Shown here piece after piece: positions 49,948 to 59,284 of a DNA stretch of 64,000 nucleotides. A program made the translations under genes and the position numbers. Each line of letters starts with the position of its first letter. Position 1 is the stretch's first letter. The notes beneath the pieces are model-generated. The model was not told the DNA's origin, did not search any database, and saw only the letters and a list, made by a program, of their open reading frames with translations. Source of the DNA: CAZPDM01 sp964585305 (GTDB lineage: Bacteria; Planctomycetota; Uabimicrobiia; Uabimicrobiales; JABWCH01); contig CAZPDM010000005.1 of assembly GCA_964585305.1 (NCBI GenBank), forward strand, positions 20,582 to 84,581, written 5' to 3'.

Positions 49948-51210
49948 ATGGACGCAAAAAATTCCAAATTTTACTGGCCAGTTGAAAAAATTCGAAACGA
50001 TTTTCCTATTCTTCAACAAACTTTCCCTTGTAAACAAGGCGGAAATATTCCATTTATCTATTTAGATAATGCAGCAACTACTCAGAAACCGTTATCTGTT
50101 ATAGAAAGTCAACAAAAATTTTATTTAGAATATAATGCTAATATACACCGTTCTGTTTATAAATTAGCAGAATATGCAACTCAAGCGTATGAAAATAGTC
50201 GAAAAAAAATCGCAGAATTTATTCATGCGAATTCTTGGAAAGAAATCATTTTTACAAAAGGAACAACTGAATCCATCAATTTAGTTGCTACAAGTTTTGG
50301 GAAAAAATTTCTTCATAATAAAAGCATAATTTTATTAAGCGAACTAGAACATCATAGTAATTTGATTCCATGGCAAATGCTTCAAGAAGAAAAAGGAGTA
50401 CAACTCAAATTTATTCCTGTATTAGACAATGGAATTCTAGATATGGAAGTCTTTTCTAAAATATTAGAAGAACCTATAAGTTTAATTGCAATTCATCATG
50501 CTTCAAATGTATTGGGAAGCATACAACCCATAGAAGAAGTTATCCAACAAGCACATCTTGCAGGAATTCCAGTTTTAATCGATGCTGCACAAAGCATTCC
50601 ACATATACCTATTGATGTGCAAAAACTAGACTGCGATTTTTTAGCATTCTCTGGACATAAAATATGTGGACCAACAGGCATTGGAGTTTTATATGGTAAA
50701 AAAAATTGGCTAGAAAAAATGCCACCGTATCAAGGTGGGGGAGATATGATTCGATCTGTTTGGCTGGATCATTCAGAATACAATGATCCACCGTATTGTT
50801 TTGAAGCAGGGACACCACCAATTGCAGAAGCTATTGGTTTACACTCTGCAATCATGTATTTAGAAAATTTGAACATGACACAAACTTCAATTTACGAACA
50901 AGAACTTACCAAATATACACTCCAAAAATTACAGGAAATTCCAAATATTATATTATATGGAAAAAAACTAGAATCAACAAAACACTTAGGAGTCTTTTCA
51001 TTTAATATTGGAAAAATTCATCCCCATGATATTGCTCAGTTTTTAGATAACGATGGAATTGCAGTACGTGCTGGACATCATTGTTGTCAGCCAATTATGA
51101 GGAAATTAAATATTCCTGGTACTGTACGAGTAAGTATTTATTTTTATAATACTCATACTGAAATCGATTTAATGGTAGATAGCTTAAAACGCGCAGGCAA
51201 GTTTTTTTAG
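49948..51210 (+). CDS. sufS: Cysteine desulfurase SufS
   Basis: A 420-residue PLP enzyme that takes sulfur from cysteine for Fe-S cluster assembly. The PLP Lys is in FLAFSGHKICGPTGIG; LSELEHHSNLIPW and DAAQSIPHIPID are the cofactor-contact regions. The catalytic Cys loop is RAGHHCCQPIMRK, the short class II form. LDNAATTQKP at the N-terminus is diagnostic. sufU follows by 15 bases, the usual Gram-positive-like SufS-SufU pair in which SufU accepts the persulfide through zinc-ligand exchange. No sufB, C or D is in the window. There is no good Shine-Dalgarno, and an inverted-repeat region lies directly upstream. Confidence 0.96.
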   Translation: MDAKNSKFYWPVEKIRNDFPILQQTFPCKQGGNIPFIYLDNAATTQKPLSVIESQQKFYLEYNANIHRSVYKLAEYATQAYENSRKKIAEFIHANSWKEIIFTKGTTESINLVATSFGKKFLHNKSIILLSELEHHSNLIPWQMLQEEKGVQLKFIPVLDNGILDMEVFSKILEEPISLIAIHHASNVLGSIQPIEEVIQQAHLAGIPVLIDAAQSIPHIPIDVQKLDCDFLAFSGHKICGPTGIGVLYGKKNWLEKMPPYQGGGDMIRSVWLDHSEYNDPPYCFEAGTPPIAEAIGLHSAIMYLENLNMTQTSIYEQELTKYTLQKLQEIPNIILYGKKLESTKHLGVFSFNIGKIHPHDIAQFLDNDGIAVRAGHHCCQPIMRKLNIPGTVRVSIYFYNTHTEIDLMVDSLKRAGKFF

Positions 51211-51225
51211 CAGGAGTTTTTTTGT

Positions 51226-51666
51226 ATGCAATTTGATGAATTATATCGTGAAAAAATATTGGATCATTATAGAAATCCCCACCATTTTCAAGCTGGACAA
51301 TTAGAAAATTATAGCATTTTACAAGAAGAAGAAAACTCAGCTTGTGGCGATCGTATTCGTTTGGCAATAAAAGTAGAAAAAAACAAAATTCAAAATATTC
51401 AATTTCAAGGAGCAGGGTGTTCTTTATGCTTTGCGTCCGCATCTATGTTAACAGACATTGTCAATCAAAAATCTTTAGCCGAAGCACAAAAAATAAGTTA
51501 TGATATTTTAGAAATTTTAAATGGAGAAAGTGATCCTAAAAGCTTATCTATATATGGAGATATGGTTGGATTCGCAGCAATTATTCCTTATCAGAATAGA
51601 ATGCAATGCGTAATGTTAGCCTGGCAATGTTTGCAACATGCTCTAAAAAAAATAATGTGTGAATAA
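51226..51666 (+). CDS. sufU: SufU sulfur acceptor / Fe-S assembly protein
   Basis: A 146-residue IscU/SufU-type protein. The three conserved Cys and Asp of the metal site are in NSACGDRIRL, GAGCSLCFASASML and MQCVMLAWQCL. YREKILDHYRNPHHF at the start is the SufU signature. With SufS next to it, it takes sulfur from the desulfurase for cluster assembly; in Bacillus SufU it is zinc-bound and works as a sulfurtransferase. The spacing between the second and third Cys regions lacks some residues of longer SufU proteins. AGGAG lies 8 bases upstream of the ATG. Confidence 0.93.
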   Translation: MQFDELYREKILDHYRNPHHFQAGQLENYSILQEEENSACGDRIRLAIKVEKNKIQNIQFQGAGCSLCFASASMLTDIVNQKSLAEAQKISYDILEILNGESDPKSLSIYGDMVGFAAIIPYQNRMQCVMLAWQCLQHALKKIMCE

Positions 51667-51686
51667 TATAGAAAGATCAAGGCAAA

Positions 51687-51720
51687 TGAGTTCCCAGGCA
51701 AAAATCAGCATGGGAACTCA
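51687..51720. other. Hairpin between convergent sufU and repeat-protein gene
   Basis: A perfect 10-bp stem TGAGTTCCCA/TGGGAACTCA with a 14-base loop lies between two convergent stop codons. No T-run follows on either strand, so it is at best an unusual terminator for both genes. Confidence 0.5.
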
Positions 51721-51725
51721 AAGAA

Positions 51726-53753
51726 TTAATCATCTTCCTGAATTTGACCAGGAGAAGCATTTTGCATAATCTCTTCCTGTAGTTGAGCTAAATCTTCTTG
51801 CGCTTGCTTTAAATTGGGGTCAAGTTCTAATGCTTTTTGATATGCAGCTACAGCATCTTGAATCCGTTGCATTCTATATAAAATCGAGCCACGATTTGCA
51901 TATCTTAAAGCAGATGGCTCTAAAGCTAAAATGACATCATGTAATGCAAGTGCGTTAGGCCAATCTTCTTCTTCCATCTTTTGTTGGCGTTCTTGGCGTA
52001 AACGTTCCATTTCACTATCTTGAAGATTCTTGAGATCGCGTTTAGCTTGTTCTAAATTAGGTTCTAAATCTAAGGCTTTACGATAACTCAAAATTGCATC
52101 ATTGATTCTATTAAGACGGTAAAGAATTGAACCGCGAGTGGCATAACGACTTCCAGTAGGTTCTAATCGAACAATCTCATCTTGAAAGTGTAGGGCCTCT
52201 TCCCATTTATTTTCTTGTATTTTTTGTTGGCGTAGTTGGCGCAATTCTTCTAATTTTGCAGATAAACTTACTGCAGGAGGAGGCACATTGACTTTTGCAT
52301 TTGGATTATAAACAGGTAGCCGAGCTGTATTAGATTTAGAAGCAGCACTACTTGGCTTTGCCACGGATACTGGAGCAGGAATTGGAGCTATGGGCGGAGC
52401 TTGGACAGAAGCCGAAGAAATTGGAGCAGATGATGAAGAAACTTTTACAGGTTTTTTCTGCGATAGCTCCTTTTCCATTCGTTCTAAATCAGTCTTAGCC
52501 CGTCCTAAGTTTGGATCTAATTCTAATGCTTTACGATAGCTTTCAATAGCATCTTCAATGCGTTGCATACGATAAAGCATTGATCCACGATTGACATATC
52601 TTAAAGCAGTAGGCTCTAATCTAATGATTTCATCATGTAATTGTAAAGCTTTATCCCAATCTTTAACATCCAAATATTTTTGACGTTCTTGCTTTAATTG
52701 TTCAATGCGCTCGTTTCGTTCTTCTGGAGTCATTTCTTGTGCAACAGATTTTACCATTTGAGATTCTGAAAGATGTACGCTAAGTTGTTCTTCTTCAAGT
52801 TGACTCTCAAGATGTTCAATATCTTGTTTAATTTTTACTAAAGTCGGATCAAGTGAAATAGCTTTATTATAACAATCTAAGGCTTCTTTCAATCTATTCA
52901 TTCTATATAATAAAGCACCTTTATTAGCATAACGCAATCCTGTTGGTTCTATTCCCAGAATATCATCATGGATTTTAAGTGCTCCTTGCCAATCTTCTTT
53001 AGCAATTTTTTCCTGTCTTTCTTTTCGTAATTCTTCAATACGCTTTTGTATATCTACTGGCTTATTGATCTTTGGAAGACTTAATAATTTTTCTTCTTCA
53101 ACTTGTGATTCTAATCGTTCTAAATCAATACGTGCTTTCTCTAAATTTGGATCTAATTCCAAGGCTTTACGATAACTTGTAATAGCATCGTTTACTCTTC
53201 CCAAGCGATATAAAATTGATCCTTGATTCATATAACGAGAAGCTGTTGGTTCATATTCCAAAATTTGGTTGTGTAAATTTAATGCTTCTTGCCAATTTTC
53301 GGAATTGATTGCCTGCTGACGTTGCACACGTAAAAGGTTAATTTTTTCCTGACGGTGTTTTTCATTTTTTTGTTTATCTTCGCCTTCTTCACCATCAAAA
53401 AATTCATTTCGCTTTTCTTTAGATTCTGACGGAAAGGATTCTTGTGCTGATGTTAATGGGGGAACTCCATCATTTTCTTCTATTTGTTTTTGATATTGCG
53501 CTTCTAATCTTTCTAAATCAGCACGAGCACGTTTTAAACTAGGATCCATATCTAATGCTTGGTGATAACTTTCTATTGCTTCACTTAACCGTCCTAAACG
53601 ATATAAAATAGAACCACGATTTGCATAACGTAATGCTGAAGGGCTTAATTCCAAAATACGATCATGAACTTTTAATGCGCCTTCCCAATCTTCTTCATTA
53701 AATTTTTTTTGCCGTTCATCACGTAATCGCTTAAGTTCTTCTTCAATATCCAT
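51726..53753 (-). CDS. TPR-type protein with six 76-residue repeats
   Basis: A 675-residue cytoplasmic protein. The ATG at 53753 has AAAGGA before it; an in-frame extension of 22 codons upstream overlaps the kinase gene and has none. It is made of six copies of a module of about 76 residues. Each has RxxRQxK-x5-W-x2-AL-x2-HDxIL-x2-EPTALRY, then ANRGSILYRLxRI-x-DAI-x-SY, then RKALELDPNL-x3-DLERLE. Two TPR-like helix pairs thus make one module. A Pro/Ala/Ser linker (about 435-500) lies between modules four and five. The copies are so alike that concerted evolution is likely. It follows the kinase-FGE gene by 31 bases, so it may be a scaffold or substrate of that kinase. Confidence 0.88.
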   Translation of the reverse strand: MDIEEELKRLRDERQKKFNEEDWEGALKVHDRILELSPSALRYANRGSILYRLGRLSEAIESYHQALDMDPSLKRARADLERLEAQYQKQIEENDGVPPLTSAQESFPSESKEKRNEFFDGEEGEDKQKNEKHRQEKINLLRVQRQQAINSENWQEALNLHNQILEYEPTASRYMNQGSILYRLGRVNDAITSYRKALELDPNLEKARIDLERLESQVEEEKLLSLPKINKPVDIQKRIEELRKERQEKIAKEDWQGALKIHDDILGIEPTGLRYANKGALLYRMNRLKEALDCYNKAISLDPTLVKIKQDIEHLESQLEEEQLSVHLSESQMVKSVAQEMTPEERNERIEQLKQERQKYLDVKDWDKALQLHDEIIRLEPTALRYVNRGSMLYRMQRIEDAIESYRKALELDPNLGRAKTDLERMEKELSQKKPVKVSSSSAPISSASVQAPPIAPIPAPVSVAKPSSAASKSNTARLPVYNPNAKVNVPPPAVSLSAKLEELRQLRQQKIQENKWEEALHFQDEIVRLEPTGSRYATRGSILYRLNRINDAILSYRKALDLEPNLEQAKRDLKNLQDSEMERLRQERQQKMEEEDWPNALALHDVILALEPSALRYANRGSILYRMQRIQDAVAAYQKALELDPNLKQAQEDLAQLQEEIMQNASPGQIQEDD

Positions 53754-53784
53754 GGGGAATCCTTTCTTATCAAGAAATTTCAAA

Positions 53785-56034
53785 TTATGGCAGTGACTGA
53801 ACAACACGTAAGCCCACAAAATCCAGCCGTTGCCCCCAACGACTTCGATTTGCTACACGACAGACTTGCGCAGCATGCCGCCAAGATCCGCCACGTTGTA
53901 ATCTTGTAATGCCTTCTATATTACCACTTGGATCTTTTACATCTTCAGCAGAATATTTACCATACCAATCTTGGCACCATTCTGTAACATTTCCTAACAT
54001 ATCATAAATTCCCCAAGCATTGGGTATTTTTTGTCCAACAGTATGTGTACCGCTATAATTAGAAGAAATCTCACATTGTGGCCAAGCATGGCTAGGTTGA
54101 GCACCAGTATAATTTGCTCCACTATTTCCAGCATACCAAGCAATTTTTCCTAACTTAGGAGCATTATTAATCCCAAGAATTTCAAAATCTCCTAAATAGC
54201 CCATTCCAGATGTTCCAGAACGACTAGCATATTCCCATTGCGCTTCTGTCGGCAAAGAGCATTCTATTTTCTTACAAAAATCTTGTGCATTTGCCCAATC
54301 TATATTTTCAACAGGAGCGTTTAATCCTGCTCCCTTAAAAAAGGAAGGATTTGATTTCATAACAGATTGCCATTGTTCTTGTGTTATTTCATATTTACTT
54401 AACCAATATGCTTGAGAAATAGTTACTGTATGCTGCAATTCGTCTTCATTTCTTCCTAGTTCTGAAGTTGGAGATCCTATTAAAAACTTTCCTGGGGGAA
54501 TTAAACGCATAGTAATAATAATATTTTGAATGTTTATTTTTTTCTCAACAGGCTGCTTTATCAGATCAGCATACCAATTTTGATATGCTCGTGCATAGCG
54601 CAATTGTTCATTAATGCTAAGATTTTTCCAACTTTTTGCCGTGAAATCCCATATTTTTTGATCTGCAACCCAACAGGATTGTTGTAATTCAACAGGTAAT
54701 TCTAAATTTTTATCTTCCCAAGGATCTTGGTTAGAATTAGAATATAGAATAGGGTCTTCTGAATTCTCAATTTTATTCTCTAAAAATATCTGTTGCAAAA
54801 AAAATCCTAAAAATAAAAGAATAAGTATGGTAGTAATCCAAAAGAGATGTTGAATATTTTGAGATCTTTGTAGGCTTAAAGAGGGTTTTCCAAGCTGAGT
54901 AATTAAGCCATTATTATTAGATTTTTTTATTAGGGAACTTACTTTTATATTTGTAATACTTTTTGCGTAAATCCCAGAACTACTCATAAAAGATGTAGAA
55001 TCATTTTTTTTCATTGCCTCAACAAATTCACGGCAAGAAGAAAATCTTTTTTGTGGTTCTTTTGATAATGCTTTAAGAATAGCTTGCCAAGCAGCTTTTG
55101 GAATAGTAACAATGGGTTTTGGTGTCGTACTAATAATATTATGACTCAATTGTAATACTGTACTTCCTTTAAAAGGCGGTTCTCCTTGAAGAAGTTCGTA
55201 CACCATAACTGCCATAGCCCAAAGATCTGTAGCAGATCTAACGACATTTTGTTCGCCTGATAATACTTGTTCTGGGGCTAAATACAGTGGGGTCCCAAAA
55301 GTTTTATTTAATCTAATATGTGTCTTATCTCCATGTAATTTCTGGGCTAATCCAAAATCCATTATTTTAGCATGGCCAGCTTTAGAAACCATAATATTTC
55401 CAGGCTTCATATCAAGATGCAACACGCCTTTACTATGTGCAAAGTCTAGACCATCTGCAACTTGTTCCAAAATTGGAATTGTTTGAGAAAAAGTAAGGCG
55501 TTTATTTTTATTCAAAATTTCTGCTAACGTCTCACCTTCAAGATACTCAATCACTAAAAAATAAGTTTCTAAATCACTATCTTGTCCGAACTCATACATT
55601 GCGCAAATATTCTGATGTACTAATTGGCAAGCTGTTAAAAATTCACGTTTGAAATCTTCAAGTGTTTCTGAAATTTGGCTAAGGTTTTGAGGCAAAACTT
55701 TAATCGCAACAATTCGTTGTCCTTTAAAATATGCGTCCTCTGCTTGGTATACAATACCCATACCACCACGCCCTAACTCTTTTAAAATACGATAATGGCC
55801 AGCTAATTCCATCTCTAAATATTGGCGGCAAGTAATACCTTCACTTAACCTAATCAAATGAGGAGATTGTACTGGTTTTCTTATTGGCTGTTGTTCTATT
55901 TGATATTCATTTAGCTCTTCTTTTAAAGACTGGTATCGAAGAGAAAAGACTTTTTCAGAAATTTCGCCATGATCAAATCGGTCTTCTAACTTTTGCATGG
56001 CCATTCGTATTTCTTCGGCTGTTCGTTTCTCCAT
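53785..56034 (-). CDS. Ser/Thr kinase fused to formylglycine-generating-enzyme-like domain
   Basis: A 749-residue membrane protein. A helical N-terminus (residues 1-75) precedes a Hanks kinase (about 82-345): GRGGMGIVYQ loop, VAIKVL Lys, LHLDMKPGNIMV and DFGLAQ, with GTPLYLAPEQ. The catalytic HRD is HLD here, so the Arg that contacts the activation loop is missing; the Asp is kept. A membrane segment lies near 395-415. Residues 505-749 are an FGE/SUMF1-type domain (IPPGKFLIGSPTSE, EITQEQWQSVMKSNPS, LPTEAQWEYASRSG, GNVTEWCQDWYG, RLQRGGSWRHAA, ANRSRW, GLRVV). Real FGEs need two copper-binding Cys; the Cys in AQVCRVANRS is at about the right place but a second nearby one is not seen, so it is probably a binding domain. 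AAAGG precedes the start. Confidence 0.92.
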   Translation of the reverse strand: MEKRTAEEIRMAMQKLEDRFDHGEISEKVFSLRYQSLKEELNEYQIEQQPIRKPVQSPHLIRLSEGITCRQYLEMELAGHYRILKELGRGGMGIVYQAEDAYFKGQRIVAIKVLPQNLSQISETLEDFKREFLTACQLVHQNICAMYEFGQDSDLETYFLVIEYLEGETLAEILNKNKRLTFSQTIPILEQVADGLDFAHSKGVLHLDMKPGNIMVSKAGHAKIMDFGLAQKLHGDKTHIRLNKTFGTPLYLAPEQVLSGEQNVVRSATDLWAMAVMVYELLQGEPPFKGSTVLQLSHNIISTTPKPIVTIPKAAWQAILKALSKEPQKRFSSCREFVEAMKKNDSTSFMSSSGIYAKSITNIKVSSLIKKSNNNGLITQLGKPSLSLQRSQNIQHLFWITTILILLFLGFFLQQIFLENKIENSEDPILYSNSNQDPWEDKNLELPVELQQSCWVADQKIWDFTAKSWKNLSINEQLRYARAYQNWYADLIKQPVEKKINIQNIIITMRLIPPGKFLIGSPTSELGRNEDELQHTVTISQAYWLSKYEITQEQWQSVMKSNPSFFKGAGLNAPVENIDWANAQDFCKKIECSLPTEAQWEYASRSGTSGMGYLGDFEILGINNAPKLGKIAWYAGNSGANYTGAQPSHAWPQCEISSNYSGTHTVGQKIPNAWGIYDMLGNVTEWCQDWYGKYSAEDVKDPSGNIEGITRLQRGGSWRHAAQVCRVANRSRWGQRLDFVGLRVVQSLP

Positions 56035-56046
56035 CGGTTCACCTTT

Positions 56047-58371
56047 TCATTTTTTTTGATAAATTTGACTGTGGGCAAGTTTCTGAAAAGAAGGATCTGT
56101 AGTTATAAGATGTCTTGCAAAACCAAAACTTTTTGCTTGCTCAAAATACTGCACAGCAAGATCATTCTGATTAAGTTCTAAAGCTAATTGACAGAGATAT
56201 AGATAAGGAATAGCATAGTTATCAAATTCTGTTCTAGCTTTAAAAAAATATGTCGCAGCCAATTTATGTTGTCCTTCTTGTTGCATAAGATAGCCTATAA
56301 CACAATAGGCCATACATTTTTCTTTACTTTCTCCTAACCGAATTGCTTCACTAATATTATAAATAGCCGCATCACGCAATCCCATTTCTGCCATCAATCT
56401 TCCTAAATAAAGATATGGCAAAGCATTTTGAGGAAACTTCTCTTTTGTTTGAATATAACAAAGCATAGCCTCTTTAGTATTACCAGCAAATTGATGAGCT
56501 TGACCAATTTGTAATTGATAAGTAAGCATTTCTACAACTTTTGGAAAAAAATAAGATTGACGTAAAAGATAATCAAGTGCAGTATTACCTTGACGAAGTT
56601 GCAACAGCAATTCAATTAAATTATTATAAATAATAGGATTTTTAGGAAAATATGCTTGGGCCTTTTTCCAAACATTTATTGCATCAGAATAATTTCCTAA
56701 CGCGTAGTATGCTAATCCCAAATCAATATGGCCACCTTCTAATTCTGGAAAAGAAATAACAACATTAGACAAAACTTCTGCAGATTTTTTATATTCTCGT
56801 GTTGCTAATAAAGCACGACCATACTCTAAATGATGAAAGCCTTGTGGATAAAAAAATACAGCTTTTTTTAAAGCTTTTTTTGCTTGGTAATATTCTTTTT
56901 GAATAAGTTGCTTCTGACCATAATCTAAATAAATATCCGCAATACAAGGACTAAAGGAAAATAATATAAGAAAAAAAACTATTCCTAATAGGCATATTTT
57001 CTGACAAAGAAAAACACAACAATTTGCAAAGTATAAAAAGAAACTCTTATTTTCTTTTGGAAAAATATTTTCTTCAAAGTTGTTTTTCTTATTTGATTCT
57101 TTAAAAGAATGCCCGACTAGCCATCCTGTTGTGAGCGGAAAAAATATACCAGTTTCCGGAATCAACCAAACTTCTGAAAATAAACTTAATATAAGTAAAG
57201 CAGCTAAAATAGCCAACCACGTTATGCTTATTTGCCTAGTTTGTATATCAGTATGCTGGAAAAAATACAACAACTTCCAAAAAGTAACAATTACGATTGC
57301 CAAAAAGATAAATGTGCAAATTATACCAACTTCTGAAAGCATTAAAAGCCAAGTATTATGAGGATGATCTACTAATCGCTCTTTTGAGATTTCTATTTCC
57401 TGAATATCTCTATAAATATAAAAATGATGGCTAAATTGCCCCAGTCCCACTCCAAAAGGATGTTCCTTAATCATTTGAACAGTAGATTTCCAAATCAAAG
57501 TACGAACTGCAATTGAACCACTTTGCCAATGAGAAAGCTCATTTAACCGACGGACTAAAGTCATACGGAAATCACTATGCAATAAAGGAATCAATATTAA
57601 AATTAGAAAAAATAAACATCTAAAAAAAAGATTACTTTTTTGAGAAGAGATCTCTTGTTGTGAAAACTTTTGCTCAGTTTTTTCTAACGTATTGTTTTTC
57701 CATCTCATCCATAATGATAAAATACTATAAACTAGTAAACCTAATATAAAAGCAAGCCATGCAGCACGACTACTTGTCCGAAGTAAATACCAAAACATAA
57801 AAAGAAATGCCAAACTTTTAAACCATTTCTTAAATGGAAAATTAGATTGTGGAAATGTTCCCACAAGTAAAAATATTGCCATTGCAGCTCCAGCATAACT
57901 AACATTGCTATATGTTGATGTATATGCCGGGTACATATTGACAGTCTCTAAATTTAATGATTGGATAATTCCATATATTGATGTAAAGCCAGCACTTATC
58001 CAAAGTATTTGGCTATATCGTTGCCAATTTTGTAAAGAAAATTTTATAGCAATAAAATGGACAATTACTAAAAGTAGCCAATCTCCCCAACGCTTTATTG
58101 CCATAGCAAAATCTTGGCAAAAAAATAAGGACACAAGCAATGCTAATATCCAAAGTATCCACAAAAAATTCAATAGCGGCATTTCTAAACGAAAAAATTT
58201 GACTATAGAAGCCAAAATTTCTTGCCGACAATTTTTTATATGAAATATTTTAGGAACAAGATAAATAATAGCAATAAATGCTAAGATGACTGTTTTTGGC
58301 AATTGAGGATTGGTTCCCCATGGAAGAAATCCTAGAGGAACCAATGCTAAAAGAAAAATATTTTTATTCAT
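56047..58371 (-). CDS. O-antigen ligase-like (Wzy_C) membrane protein with TPR tail
   Basis: A 774-residue inner-membrane protein. Residues 5-470 have about 12 membrane segments, with a large periplasmic loop and the Wzy_C pattern VDHPHNTWLLMLSEVGII near 335-350 and FGVGLGQFSHHF near 310. Members polymerise or ligate surface polysaccharide or link glycans to protein. Residues 475-770 are TPR units (QAKKALKKAVFFYPQGFHHL, GLAYYALGNYSDAINVWKKA, PYLYLGRLMAEMGLRDAAIY). A Wzy_C-TPR fusion is common in this kind of bacteria. It is 12 bases from the kinase-FGE gene and 30 from prsW, so all are one transcript. No Shine-Dalgarno is seen. Confidence 0.85.
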   Translation of the reverse strand: MNKNIFLLALVPLGFLPWGTNPQLPKTVILAFIAIIYLVPKIFHIKNCRQEILASIVKFFRLEMPLLNFLWILWILALLVSLFFCQDFAMAIKRWGDWLLLVIVHFIAIKFSLQNWQRYSQILWISAGFTSIYGIIQSLNLETVNMYPAYTSTYSNVSYAGAAMAIFLLVGTFPQSNFPFKKWFKSLAFLFMFWYLLRTSSRAAWLAFILGLLVYSILSLWMRWKNNTLEKTEQKFSQQEISSQKSNLFFRCLFFLILILIPLLHSDFRMTLVRRLNELSHWQSGSIAVRTLIWKSTVQMIKEHPFGVGLGQFSHHFYIYRDIQEIEISKERLVDHPHNTWLLMLSEVGIICTFIFLAIVIVTFWKLLYFFQHTDIQTRQISITWLAILAALLILSLFSEVWLIPETGIFFPLTTGWLVGHSFKESNKKNNFEENIFPKENKSFFLYFANCCVFLCQKICLLGIVFFLILFSFSPCIADIYLDYGQKQLIQKEYYQAKKALKKAVFFYPQGFHHLEYGRALLATREYKKSAEVLSNVVISFPELEGGHIDLGLAYYALGNYSDAINVWKKAQAYFPKNPIIYNNLIELLLQLRQGNTALDYLLRQSYFFPKVVEMLTYQLQIGQAHQFAGNTKEAMLCYIQTKEKFPQNALPYLYLGRLMAEMGLRDAAIYNISEAIRLGESKEKCMAYCVIGYLMQQEGQHKLAATYFFKARTEFDNYAIPYLYLCQLALELNQNDLAVQYFEQAKSFGFARHLITTDPSFQKLAHSQIYQKK

Positions 58372-58401
58372 AAAAAAATAGCAAATTTAGAAAACAAGTG
58401 T

Positions 58402-59148
58402 TTAGCTTAATTGATTGTCTTCTTTGCGGAAAGGTGATGCATGCGCAGCTTTATTGATCATAGCAACAAGTACGATTGCAGCAACTATCATCATTCCAAT
58501 AGCAAGGAATTCTAACCTTATGGGGAAATTCAATATTGAACCACTTAATAAAAAGAAATTGTATGCACCATGCAAGCCGATAGCAATTAAAAATCCCCAA
58601 ATAATTAAACCTGCGGCTTTCAAAGAATTATCACAAAATTTTGCACGACCAAGATAGATCCCTATAAAACCAGAGAAAATAGCATGAGCAGGAGTTGAAA
58701 GAACACCACGTAAAATACCAACTGTTGTTGGATGAGAATCGTTGATAATATACATAAAGTTTTCAATACCTGCAAATCCCATTGCAGCAGCAACCATATA
58801 AACAACACCATCTATAGGCTCATTAAAATCTTTTTTAGGATAAATAAAAACTTTTACTGCTGAATATTTAAAAAATTCTTCAATTGGAGCAATCACCAAA
58901 AAACATGCTATCGCACTTAAAATAGCAGATGGAGCTTTTGGACCTGCTTGAAATACATCAAGATTCCACATCTTCATCAGAAAATATTCCGCTACTCCAG
59001 CAAGCGGAATTGCTAAAATACCTAAAAAAAAGATTTTTACTACTTGCAATTTAGGTTCGGGTTCCCATTTATCTTTTTTATAAATATAGCAAAGATAAAA
59101 TATTGCTGGTGCAATTCCCAGAAGTAAATAATAAAGATATTCAAACAT
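58402..59148 (-). CDS. prsW: PrsW-family intramembrane metalloprotease
   Basis: A 248-residue inner-membrane protein with about seven membrane segments. The three zinc/catalytic motifs of the PrsW family are IAPIEEFFKYSAV (EExxK), GFAGIENFMYI (FxxxE) and TPAHAIFSGFIG (HxxxG). In Bacillus PrsW starts cleavage of anti-sigma RsiW. A related role, such as release of a membrane-bound regulator, is possible here. AAAGG precedes the ATG. It lies first in the transcript with the Wzy_C-TPR protein, the kinase-FGE fusion and the repeat protein; a promoter is seen at 59230-59258. Confidence 0.9.
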   Translation of the reverse strand: MFEYLYYLLLGIAPAIFYLCYIYKKDKWEPEPKLQVVKIFFLGILAIPLAGVAEYFLMKMWNLDVFQAGPKAPSAILSAIACFLVIAPIEEFFKYSAVKVFIYPKKDFNEPIDGVVYMVAAAMGFAGIENFMYIINDSHPTTVGILRGVLSTPAHAIFSGFIGIYLGRAKFCDNSLKAAGLIIWGFLIAIGLHGAYNFFLLSGSILNFPIRLEFLAIGMMIVAAIVLVAMINKAAHASPFRKEDNQLS

Positions 59149-59229
59149 TGTTAACCTTTCTGCAAAAAAAGTACAAAAATAGCTAACCTTTTAAGTTCAT
59201 CATAAATTTTGATAAAATAGAATTGCTTT

Positions 59230-59258
59230 ATTTCAACAAAAATAAGAAGTTACGTCAA
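59230..59258 (-). promoter_or_regulatory. Promoter of the prsW-wzy-kinase-repeat operon
   Basis: On the minus strand TTGACG and TGAAAT are 17 bases apart, about 80 bases before the ATG at 59148. Confidence 0.45.
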
Positions 59259-59284
59259 GGAAATTTTAAAAGAAAAGATTTTGT

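Noticed and set aside
53754..53819. N-terminal extension of the six-repeat protein
   Set aside because: The extra 22 codons overlap the end of the kinase-FGE gene, have no Shine-Dalgarno and do not resemble a signal peptide; AAAGGA supports the ATG at 53753.
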